Source: a virus. From it: DNA of 20,447 bases. The notes under the pieces are model-generated. The model was not told where the DNA came from, made no database searches, and saw only the letters and a list, made by a program, of their open reading frames with translations. Below are positions 13,841-20,447 of this stretch, one piece after another (within the stretch, counting starts at the first letter, position 1; each line of letters opens with the position of its first letter). The position numbers and the translations under genes are program-made. The stretch spans positions 1 to 20,447 of IMG/VR virus record IMGVR_UViG_3300043410_000561; one strand, written 5' to 3'.

Positions 13841-14289
13841 GCATCCTTCAAACTGCCACCACTAGCTTTAAAGTTGAACTGCTCCAAGGAGTTCACAACT
13901 TCGGCCCTACATCGCCCGATACATTCAATATCGCTTTGTACACAGCAGCGGCGGATATCAACGCGAGTACGACCATTTACACAACAACCAATGAAGTGTC
14001 TAACAGTGGGACGGGTTACACAACGGGTGGTAATACGTTGGTAATTTCAACTTCGCCGACTGCTACAAACAACAGTATTGGAATTCCAACGGCTTATATT
14101 TCATTCGCCAATACAAGTTGGACAAGTGCAACATTTACTGCTCGCGCAGCTTTGATTTATAACGTCACACAAGGCAATAAGTCGGTCGCAGTTTTGGACT
14201 TTGGTTCGGACAAGACAGTAAGCAACGATACTTTCCAAATCGTCTTCCCAACTCCCGATGCTAACAGCGCCATCGTGCGCATCTCTTAA
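13837..14289 (+). CDS. Beta-rich virion protein of unknown function
   Basis: This 150-residue protein begins MSILQTATTSFKVELLQGVH and continues with DTFNIALYTAAADI, GTGYTTGGNTL, ARAALIYNV and AVLDFGSDK, ending TFQIVFPTPDANSAIVRIS. This regular strand pattern is one I recall from many phage tail-fibre regions, where it is annotated only as a structural or hypothetical protein. There is no membrane segment and no cysteine. It starts inside the stop of the adaptor gene (ATGA). A role in the distal tail or fibre attachment is inferred from its place between the adaptor and the fibres. Confidence 0.7.
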   Translation: MSILQTATTSFKVELLQGVHNFGPTSPDTFNIALYTAAADINASTTIYTTTNEVSNSGTGYTTGGNTLVISTSPTATNNSIGIPTAYISFANTSWTSATFTARAALIYNVTQGNKSVAVLDFGSDKTVSNDTFQIVFPTPDANSAIVRIS

Positions 14290-14297
14290 GGATTACT

Positions 14298-14897
14298 ATG
14301 ACTAAAGAATTTTCAAACTTTGGTGACCATGCGGTAGCAACGCTACAAGCCAATGCAACTATCCCAGAAGGCATGGGGGTGGAAGGCTTTTACTATGTAG
14401 AGTGCCGCGATGCAAACGGTCAGCTTAAATGGACTGAAGAGTTCCCCAACTTGGTTGTTGCTTCAGGCAAACAATTGATGCTGGATACTTTGCTGCGTAC
14501 CTCTGGTACATACACCACTGTTGGCCCGTTCTTGGGTTTGATTAACAACAGCACCACATTTGCAGCAACCGATACCATGGCATCCCACACATGGACTGAG
14601 TTGACTACTTACACTGTTGGTGGTTCAGCTGTTCGTGGTACTGCAGTATTTGCTGCATCCACTTCAACTGGCGCAACACCGGCAAACGTGACAACTGCAG
14701 CGGCAACAGCAATTACTTACACCATGACAGGCTCTGCCACAGTGTATGGTTGTTTCTTGGTAACAGGCTCTGGCGCGGTTAGTACAATTTCCAGCACTGC
14801 TGGTACTTTGTATTCTGAGGGTAACTTCGCCACTGCCAAAACTGTTACTTCCGGTGACACTGTTAGCGTTACTTACTCGACCACTGCGACTTCTTAA
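14298..14897 (+). CDS. Beta-rich tail-region protein of unknown function
   Basis: This 199-residue protein starts after an AAGGA site. Residues 1-65 contain GFYYVECRDANGQLKWTEEF (30-49) and the NLVVASGKQLMLDTLLR segment (51-67), which I recall as the conserved N-terminal part of small phage tail proteins. The rest (about 75-199) is almost entirely Thr, Ser, Ala, Gly and Val in alternating strands. It has two cysteines and no membrane helix. Position next to the fibre genes suggests a fibre-base, tip or capsid-surface protein. No certain family. Confidence 0.68.
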   Translation: MTKEFSNFGDHAVATLQANATIPEGMGVEGFYYVECRDANGQLKWTEEFPNLVVASGKQLMLDTLLRTSGTYTTVGPFLGLINNSTTFAATDTMASHTWTELTTYTVGGSAVRGTAVFAASTSTGATPANVTTAAATAITYTMTGSATVYGCFLVTGSGAVSTISSTAGTLYSEGNFATAKTVTSGDTVSVTYSTTATS

Positions 14898-14910
14898 TAA
14901 GGAGTCTTAA

Positions 14911-16845
14911 ATGGCTCTTGTACTAGCAAACCGTGTCCAAGAAACCGCCACGGCCAATACCACTGTAAGCTTTACGCTTCTTGGGGCCACTGTCGGTTTC
15001 CAAACGTTTTCTGCGGGTGTTGGTAACTCCAATACAACGTATTATGCAGCGTCCGATATTTCAGGCAATTGGGAAGTAGGACTTGGCACGTATTCAACTA
15101 CTGGGCCAACACTAACACGTACGACCATTTATGCTTCCAGTAACTCCGGAAGCGCCGCCACTTTCAGTGGTACTTGCACCGTTTTCGTTACATACCCATC
15201 TGGCAAATCTGTTAATTTAGACACTAGCGGTAATGCTAGTCCATTAGGTACGGTGGCTTCGGGTATCTGGCAAGCTTCAACCATTGGCGTGGCCTACGGA
15301 GGTACAGGCGTTACTGCATCTTCTGGCGCTAATTCTGTTGTGCTTCGTGATAGCAACGGAAACTCAACCGCTAATAATTTTGTCCCCGGGTATGTAGTAG
15401 TAACAGCAGCGGCTGGAACAACAGTATTGACAGCAGCATCTGCTTACTACCAGCGCTTGTCGGGCTCTACCACTCAAACATTTCAATTGCCTGATGGCAC
15501 TACGCTGGCAAATGGCCATGCGTTTGTTTTTGACAATGACTCTTCTGGCGTATTGACTGTTGTTGATAGCGCAAGCGCTACAATTGATACCATCCCGTCC
15601 GGCGGGTATGGCTACATATTTATTGAAAACAATACTACATCAGCAGGGTCGTGGGGTAAATACGCCCTTGTGCCTGGCTCGTATGATTTCAGTACATCTT
15701 CAGCCAACTTTGGTGGAGCTACCATTTCTAATGCGGTTTGGAATGGAACTGCAATTGCCTCGGATTATGGTGGTACGGGCTTAACAACCTTTACTGGCGC
15801 AAATAATGCCATTTATTCCACTTCAGCTTCTGCTTTAGCCGCCGGCACTTTGCCTGTGGCAGCTGGCGGTACAGGTGTAACTACTTCTTCTGGCGTAAAC
15901 AGCGTGATGATACGTGACGCTAACCAGAACGTTGCGGTTAACAGGTTAAACCAATCTAATACATCTACAGCCTCTGCGGGCGGCACAACCACACTGACTG
16001 CAGCGTCTAGCTATTCCCAAACACTAACGGGAACTCTTGCGCAAACATATAAGATGCCTGACGCAACCACACTGACTACGGGTGTGGCATTCGTGTTTAA
16101 CAACAATTCAACAGGTTTGTTAACGCTTCAAAACAATGCGTCTGCAACAGTTGGAACCATCACTGCCGGCGGCGCAGTTGAATTAGTTTTGCTTGATAAC
16201 AGCACGGCTGCAGGGGTTTGGGATATCCATGGATACATACCTGAGAACGTAACTTGGGGCACTAACGCCCTAGCGCTTGGCTCTACTGTTATTACAGGCG
16301 GTACATGGAACGGCGGTACAGTTACTTCTGGCTACGGTGGTACAGGCTTAACAACCTTTACCGCGGCAAATAATGCCATCTATTCCACCTCGTCTTCTGC
16401 GCTGACTGCGGGTACTCTGCCTGTTTTGGCTGGTGGTACAGGCACAACAACACCTAGCATTGTTGCTGGAACAAACGTTACTGTAACCGGTACTTGGCCA
16501 AACCAAACTATAGCTACAGGCGTTCGAGTAGTCGCTATTGCCGACTCTTCAACCGTTTCGATTAATGCGGACACGACGGATATTGCAACGCAAGCAAACA
16601 CTCAGGCAACCGGTACATTGACAATCTCTGCGCCAACAGGAACGCCTGTAAACGGCCAAAAGTTAATCTTTCGCTTGCTATCAACTAACGTGCAGACGTT
16701 TAGCTGGAATGCTGCTTTCCAAGGCTCCACCGATTTGGCACTACCTACGGCGTCTACGGGTTCTAGCAAATATGACTACATGGGCTTTATTTGGAACTCA
16801 ACAAATAGCAAGTGGCAGTTACTTGCTAGAAACATGGGCTTCTAA
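14911..16845 (+). CDS. Tail fibre protein with two 189-residue repeats
   Basis: This 644-residue protein is probably a receptor-binding or linking fibre. Residues 1-103 form an N-terminal domain (LANRVQETATANTTVSFTLL; WEVGLGTYSTTGPTLTRTTI) that I recall from many phage fibres as the part attaching to the particle. Residues 130-507 are two consecutive units of exactly 189 residues, each starting GGTG and each holding a second GGTGLTTFT-ANNAIYSTS unit about 157 residues later. The end (about 535-644) is a separate beta-rich domain with QKLIFRLL and YMGFIWNSTNSKWQLLA, probably the trimerisation or tip domain. No collagen-like repeat, chaperone/autoprotease domain or enzyme motif is visible. Its GGAGTCTTAAATGGC start context is shared with the gene at 7561. 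Confidence 0.82.
   Translation: MALVLANRVQETATANTTVSFTLLGATVGFQTFSAGVGNSNTTYYAASDISGNWEVGLGTYSTTGPTLTRTTIYASSNSGSAATFSGTCTVFVTYPSGKSVNLDTSGNASPLGTVASGIWQASTIGVAYGGTGVTASSGANSVVLRDSNGNSTANNFVPGYVVVTAAAGTTVLTAASAYYQRLSGSTTQTFQLPDGTTLANGHAFVFDNDSSGVLTVVDSASATIDTIPSGGYGYIFIENNTTSAGSWGKYALVPGSYDFSTSSANFGGATISNAVWNGTAIASDYGGTGLTTFTGANNAIYSTSASALAAGTLPVAAGGTGVTTSSGVNSVMIRDANQNVAVNRLNQSNTSTASAGGTTTLTAASSYSQTLTGTLAQTYKMPDATTLTTGVAFVFNNNSTGLLTLQNNASATVGTITAGGAVELVLLDNSTAAGVWDIHGYIPENVTWGTNALALGSTVITGGTWNGGTVTSGYGGTGLTTFTAANNAIYSTSSSALTAGTLPVLAGGTGTTTPSIVAGTNVTVTGTWPNQTIATGVRVVAIADSSTVSINADTTDIATQANTQATGTLTISAPTGTPVNGQKLIFRLLSTNVQTFSWNAAFQGSTDLALPTASTGSSKYDYMGFIWNSTNSKWQLLARNMGF
15298..16431 (+). repeat. 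Two tandem 567-bp in-frame repeats in the fibre gene
   Basis: Unit 1 spans 15298-15864 and unit 2 spans 15865-16431; the third GGTG begins at 16432. Protein units are equal in length with no gap. The DNA has diverged overall but keeps conserved blocks, such as GGCTTAACAACCTTTA at 15778 and again 567 bases later. Homologous recombination between units would change fibre length in whole units. Confidence 0.85.
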
Positions 16846-16847
16846 AC

Positions 16848-19820
16848 ATGGCAAATAGATACTGGGTAGGTGGGGGCGGTACATGGGATACATCTAGTAC
16901 TGCTAATTGGAGCGCCTCCTCTGGGGGAGCTCCCGGTGCTTCTGTACCAACAACTTCAGATTCAGTATTTTTTGACCAAGCCGGTTCGTATACTGTTTTG
17001 GTAAGCGGTAGTATAGGCACGCTATTCTGTTTGGATTTGACAGTATCTGCAGGTACTGTAACTTTTGCAACCAGTAGCGGATCAGTAGATGTTTATGGAA
17101 GCTTTTCAATAATTGCCGGAACTGTATGGGGCTCGCCCGCTGGTGGGACTATAACTTTCAGAGCTACTACCACTGGTAACACAATCACTACTAACGGTGT
17201 CACAATAAACGCTCCTATTACTATTAACGGTCTTGGTGGCGGGTGGGCGTTAGGCGGCGCGTTAACATTAGGCTCTACACGCTTACTCTCCTTTAGCGCA
17301 GGTACGTTAGATTTAAACGGTTTTGATATAACCACCGGCGCATTTTCATCAGGACAGTCACAAACCCGGACTCTTAACTTTGGTTCAAACAATATTTATT
17401 TAGTGCAATCTACAGCAGGGGGAAATGCGCTTAGTATGTCACCTGCTGGATATACCAATTTTACTTTGAGTGGTACTGGCGGGTTTATAACAGATGCGTC
17501 TGTTGCAAAAAACTTTTCAACGCCCACTACGGGTGTAGTTGGGCAATCAGTAAGTTTAACTTTTACTGGTTCAGGAACCGCAACGCAAACTTTTACAACT
17601 GGTGTCGCTTTTCAAAACCTTAATTTTGGTACCACTGCGTGTACTATAAGCGCATCAACAATTTCTATTTTGGGAAATGTAACATTTTCTAGCGGGGGGA
17701 CGTACTCTTCTGCAACCCTTGCTATAGCAGGCACAGGCACAAGTACAGTAACTACAAATAATAAACCTATAGCAAGTTTCAGCGTTAACAAACCCGGGGG
17801 TACAGTGACTCTGGGTAGCGCAATAACTCTTGTTTCGGGGGGGACGACTACACTAACCGCCGGCGCTTTAAATTTAAATGGTTTTAATATAGATACTGGG
17901 CTATTTAGTTCAAGTAATAGTAATACAAGAAGTATTGCTTTTGGTTCTAATTTTATTTATTTGACTACTACCACAGCAGCGGCAGTTAATTTGGCAATGA
18001 CAAATGCAACTGGGTTTTCTTGTTCTGGTACAGGTGGTTTTAGTGCGGCTATGTCCGTTACAAGAACATTTTCTGCTGGAAATATTACTAATAATGGATT
18101 AACTGGAGCGCCTAATTTATTTATAACTTCCGGGGCAAGTGTCCCTACTATATCTACTAACTCTTGGCTTACCACTTTAAACTTTACCGGTTCTACAGCC
18201 GCGGTTACTGCAACCTCAATCATAAACCTGCAAAATTTAACTCTAGCCAGTGGTGGAATTGCGCATAGCTTTAATGCAACCATGCGCGATACTGGAACCA
18301 TTACGTCCAATGGCTCATCCATCGGTACTTTAACAATTAATAGTGCCGGTACTACAACTTTAGTTGGGAACTTAAGCTGTACGGTAACAACAAGTTATAC
18401 ACAAACTGCGGGCACTATTGATTTTGCTGGGTATAATTTAACTTGTACCGGCGGCGCTACTTACACGTCGGGTACGCTTTTAAATATCGGCACAATTAGT
18501 TGCACGCAGTTTACCGTTTCTGGCGGAACCTTTAATTTTACCCAAGGCACTATTACAGCTACGACATCGTTTTTTGTGTCCGGTTCTGGAACATTTAATT
18601 GCATTGGCGGCACATTAACTTCACTACCTGCTTTTACCCAAACTCTAGGTGACGTAACACTTAGTTCGCCAATCACAGTAACTGGAACTTATAACCTTAC
18701 TGCCGGTAATTTAACTTTAAGCGGCGCTAATTTAACTTGTAATGTATTCTCTTCAAGTAATTCAAATACAAGGAGTATTGCGTTTGGTTCAAGTTATATA
18801 TTCTTAGTTACCACGACGGCTGCGACAACCAATCTGTCGATGGCCAATGCAAGTGGTCTTTCTTGTACAGGTACGGGCGGTTTTTCTGCAATAATGTCTA
18901 TTACACGGACGTTTACCGTCGGTACTACCGCAGCTGCAACGACTCCGCCTAACCTATTTATTACTTCTGGAGCCTCAGCACCAACACTGACTACGGGAAG
19001 TATTTTTGGTAATGTAGACTTTACTGGCTCTACATGCAGCATTACTGCGGTTACTTCTGTATTTTTTTCAGGCCTAGTGCTGGCTTCTGGCGGTACATAC
19101 ACAGCGTTAACTGCCACACTAAATAACTCCGGTACCCTTAACGGTAATGGCAAAACAATTGTTGCGTTAACAATTAATCATTTTGGGACAACAACAGTTG
19201 CTGGAAGTTTAACAACTTCTACAACCATTACTTTCACCCAAGGCACAATCAATCTAGCTGGGTATACATTAACGGCAACAACAAATTTTGTTTCAGTTGG
19301 GCCCACTACTAGAACAATCACGGGAACTGGCATTATTTCAGTCGCCGGCGCATGGACTGTAACTGACGGGACTGGGTTTACTGGAAACAGCTACACCATC
19401 AACATGACGAATGCCTCGTCAAAAACATTTGCAGGTGGTAATGGTTCTTACGGCACGCTGGTTCAAGCCGGTGCGGGCGCATTGACAATCTCAGGATCAA
19501 ACGCTTTTGCTGATATCCAAGCAACAACAAGACCGTCTACGATTACGTTTACGGCTGGAACAACGCAATCGCTTAGCAACTTTACACTGTCCGGAACTAC
19601 TGGTAACCTTGTCACAATTAACAGCACCACTGCCGGTACCCAGTACACGCTTACAAAATCCAACGGCACGGTTTCTGTGAACTATTTAAGTATCCAAGAC
19701 AGTAACGTAACCGGTGGGGCGTATTGGGGTACAACAACTTCAACGTTTGTCAGCAACAACACGGGCTGGAACCTAGCGCCACCATCATCAATAAACGGCC
19801 AGTTTATGGCTTTCTTCTAA
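16848..19820 (+). CDS. Large beta-rich adhesin or tail-spike-like protein
   Basis: This 990-residue protein is made almost wholly of Thr, Ser, Gly, Ala, Asn, Val and Ile in short strand-turn repeats, consistent with a parallel beta-helix or stacked-beta fibre. It begins ANRYWVGGGGTWD with TTSDSVFFD (36-43), a start I recall in phage and bacterial adhesin-like proteins. It ends with a domain containing VSVNYLSIQDSNVTGGAYWG (942-961) and NNTGWN (970-975), also familiar from such proteins. A module starting FSSSNSNTRSIAFGS occurs at 353 and 634, with a weaker one at 166. No enzyme motif was recognised, so depolymerase activity cannot be claimed. The middle is visibly richer in A and T than the head genes. 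It starts two bases after the fibre stop with no clear ribosome binding site, suggesting coupled translation. Confidence 0.78.
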   Translation: MANRYWVGGGGTWDTSSTANWSASSGGAPGASVPTTSDSVFFDQAGSYTVLVSGSIGTLFCLDLTVSAGTVTFATSSGSVDVYGSFSIIAGTVWGSPAGGTITFRATTTGNTITTNGVTINAPITINGLGGGWALGGALTLGSTRLLSFSAGTLDLNGFDITTGAFSSGQSQTRTLNFGSNNIYLVQSTAGGNALSMSPAGYTNFTLSGTGGFITDASVAKNFSTPTTGVVGQSVSLTFTGSGTATQTFTTGVAFQNLNFGTTACTISASTISILGNVTFSSGGTYSSATLAIAGTGTSTVTTNNKPIASFSVNKPGGTVTLGSAITLVSGGTTTLTAGALNLNGFNIDTGLFSSSNSNTRSIAFGSNFIYLTTTTAAAVNLAMTNATGFSCSGTGGFSAAMSVTRTFSAGNITNNGLTGAPNLFITSGASVPTISTNSWLTTLNFTGSTAAVTATSIINLQNLTLASGGIAHSFNATMRDTGTITSNGSSIGTLTINSAGTTTLVGNLSCTVTTSYTQTAGTIDFAGYNLTCTGGATYTSGTLLNIGTISCTQFTVSGGTFNFTQGTITATTSFFVSGSGTFNCIGGTLTSLPAFTQTLGDVTLSSPITVTGTYNLTAGNLTLSGANLTCNVFSSSNSNTRSIAFGSSYIFLVTTTAATTNLSMANASGLSCTGTGGFSAIMSITRTFTVGTTAAATTPPNLFITSGASAPTLTTGSIFGNVDFTGSTCSITAVTSVFFSGLVLASGGTYTALTATLNNSGTLNGNGKTIVALTINHFGTTTVAGSLTTSTTITFTQGTINLAGYTLTATTNFVSVGPTTRTITGTGIISVAGAWTVTDGTGFTGNSYTINMTNASSKTFAGGNGSYGTLVQAGAGALTISGSNAFADIQATTRPSTITFTAGTTQSLSNFTLSGTTGNLVTINSTTAGTQYTLTKSNGTVSVNYLSIQDSNVTGGAYWGTTTSTFVSNNTGWNLAPPSSINGQFMAFF
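17904..19100 (+). repeat. Duplicated module in the adhesin gene (843-bp offset)
   Basis: Protein residues 353 to about 470 and 634 to about 750 repeat the same order of segments: FSSSNSNTRSIAFGS, then NL-M-NA-G-SC-GTGGFSA, then TRTF, then PNLFITSGAS, then DFTGST/NFTGST and LASGG. The offset is 281 residues. A weaker relative (FSSGQSQTRTLNFGS) begins at residue 166, base 17343. The 120 or so residues between the two strong copies are not part of the repeat. Confidence 0.75.
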
Positions 19821-19826
19821 TAGATC

Positions 19827-20447
19827 ATGTTTGGAATATCAAGTTTTGCTCAGTCCCCGTTTGCATCACTTGGTGTAAGTACGTATACGCTGTCCATTAC
19901 AGAAGGCATTCAGCTTGCCGACTCCATTGCGCAATCGGCGTTGTACGTAGTCAGCCGGAATGAAGACTTCTTTGTCGAAGAAATAGACAACGCTGGCGGT
20001 AACGTAATCATAGTATCTATCTCCGAGGATTTTTCTACAGCTGACGCTAACAGCATACTTGCGGCGTACGCACAGACCGTCACTGAGAACTTTACCATTG
20101 GCGATTCGAACGTAGCCTTTGCGAACTTCCCACAAGCTGTGACGGAAGCCCTAACTTTGGCGGACGGCCAAGCTGTTTACACTGCCTTTGACCAATCAAT
20201 TGCGGAAGATTCGCAGCTTGCAGACGCCGCAAGTGTGACGGCGCAGCTTCTACAGTTAATCACGGAAGCCTCGCAGTCCACCGACGCAGAAGTCATTGCG
20301 GCCCAGTTTTTGCAAGACATTACGGAAGCCTTCCAGTCTGAAGACGTCAACAGCATAACAAGGCAGGTTGCGCTTGCCGTCAGCGAAGCCATAACGTCTG
20401 AAGATGTAATAATTGTTGAAAAGATTATCGGCTTTAATATTGTTGAA
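19827..20447 (+). CDS. Partial protein built from 20-residue repeats (cut by window end)
   Basis: The frame opens at ATG 19827, seven bases after the adhesin stop, and stays open for 207 codons to the right edge, so the 3' end is missing. The start MFGISSFAQSPFASLG is one I recall from phage tail-region proteins. From residue 65 the protein is a strict 20-residue repeat: V/I-S/T-E at 65, 85, 105, 125, 145, 165, 185 and 205, with Asp eight residues later at 73, 93, 113, 133, 153, 173 and 193. An earlier unit begins at 24. Repeats are acidic, with Gln near the end of several units. Expected role is a structural or surface fibre, but no family is certain. No clear ribosome binding site precedes it. 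Confidence 0.75.
   Translation, partial: MFGISSFAQSPFASLGVSTYTLSITEGIQLADSIAQSALYVVSRNEDFFVEEIDNAGGNVIIVSISEDFSTADANSILAAYAQTVTENFTIGDSNVAFANFPQAVTEALTLADGQAVYTAFDQSIAEDSQLADAASVTAQLLQLITEASQSTDAEVIAAQFLQDITEAFQSEDVNSITRQVALAVSEAITSEDVIIVEKIIGFNIVE
20019..20447 (+). repeat. 60-bp coding repeat, at least seven units
   Basis: Seven consecutive 60-base units encode the 20-residue repeat beginning at 20019, 20079, 20139, 20199, 20259, 20319 and 20379, with an eighth starting at 20439. Several units share TNACGGAAGCC-type DNA around the V/I-T-E-A words, for example at 20145, 20265 and 20325. The array continues beyond the window. Confidence 0.85.

Noticed and set aside
17093-19669. Several antisense frames of 68-121 residues opposite the adhesin
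   Set aside because: They are Val/Pro-rich complements of a Thr/Gly/Asn-rich repeat protein and repeat with it; composition explains them.
15298-20447. Repeats as a CRISPR array or diversity-generating target
   Set aside because: The repeats are long, in-frame protein repeats without spacers. No reverse transcriptase or template repeat was seen, and no A-to-N pattern was noticed between copies.

Overview
The window is a structural-gene segment of a tailed double-stranded DNA phage (Caudoviricetes). All genes recognised here lie on the + strand, are packed tightly, and often share stop/start bases (ATGA, TAATG or 8-base overlaps). No bacterial housekeeping gene, integrase, tRNA or CRISPR array was seen. 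The virion proteins and the small Lys/Gly-rich proteins resemble, from memory only, those of uncultured aquatic phages. A freshwater Gram-negative host is a guess from that resemblance. The portal, adaptor and zinc-ribbon set, with no tape-measure gene in view, suggests a short-tailed (podovirus-like) particle, but the tail genes may lie outside the window.

Layout, left to right. (1) DNA packaging, 153-2355: a terminase small-subunit candidate with an AT-hook-like motif, then the terminase large subunit. (2) Portal and accessory genes, 2365-6106: a large portal with a Gln-rich coiled-coil tail, a 61-residue protein, a prolyl-4-hydroxylase-like 2OG-Fe(II) dioxygenase, a hairpin-rich leader, and a GroES-like co-chaperonin. 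(3) Head, 6116-10002: scaffold-like protein, a conserved unknown, a decoration-protein candidate, the HK97-fold major capsid protein, and two small beta-rich proteins separated by copies of the same terminator-like hairpin. (4) A run of small genes, 9995-11384: a basic SFCARM-motif protein, a holin-like membrane protein and three Lys/Gly-rich proteins. (5) Neck, 11381-13840: two adaptor-like proteins flanking a zinc-ribbon protein and two more small basic proteins. (6) Tail/fibre module, 13837 to the right edge: two beta-rich unknowns, a 644-residue fibre with two exact-length 189-residue repeats, a 990-residue beta-rich adhesin with a duplicated module, and the start of a protein built from strict 20-residue repeats that runs off the window.

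How the genes fit together: terminase and portal load DNA into a shell formed by capsid and scaffold proteins. The GroES-like protein, encoded just before the scaffold gene, probably helps the host chaperonin fold capsid or other virion proteins. Adaptors close the head and carry the tail, and the fibre and adhesin genes supply receptor binding. The least explained elements are the short 'ADGIAxxGKTKG'-type motif shared by several neck-region genes, the dioxygenase, the 20-residue repeat protein, and the structured intergenic regions at 5625-5692 and 9060-9211.
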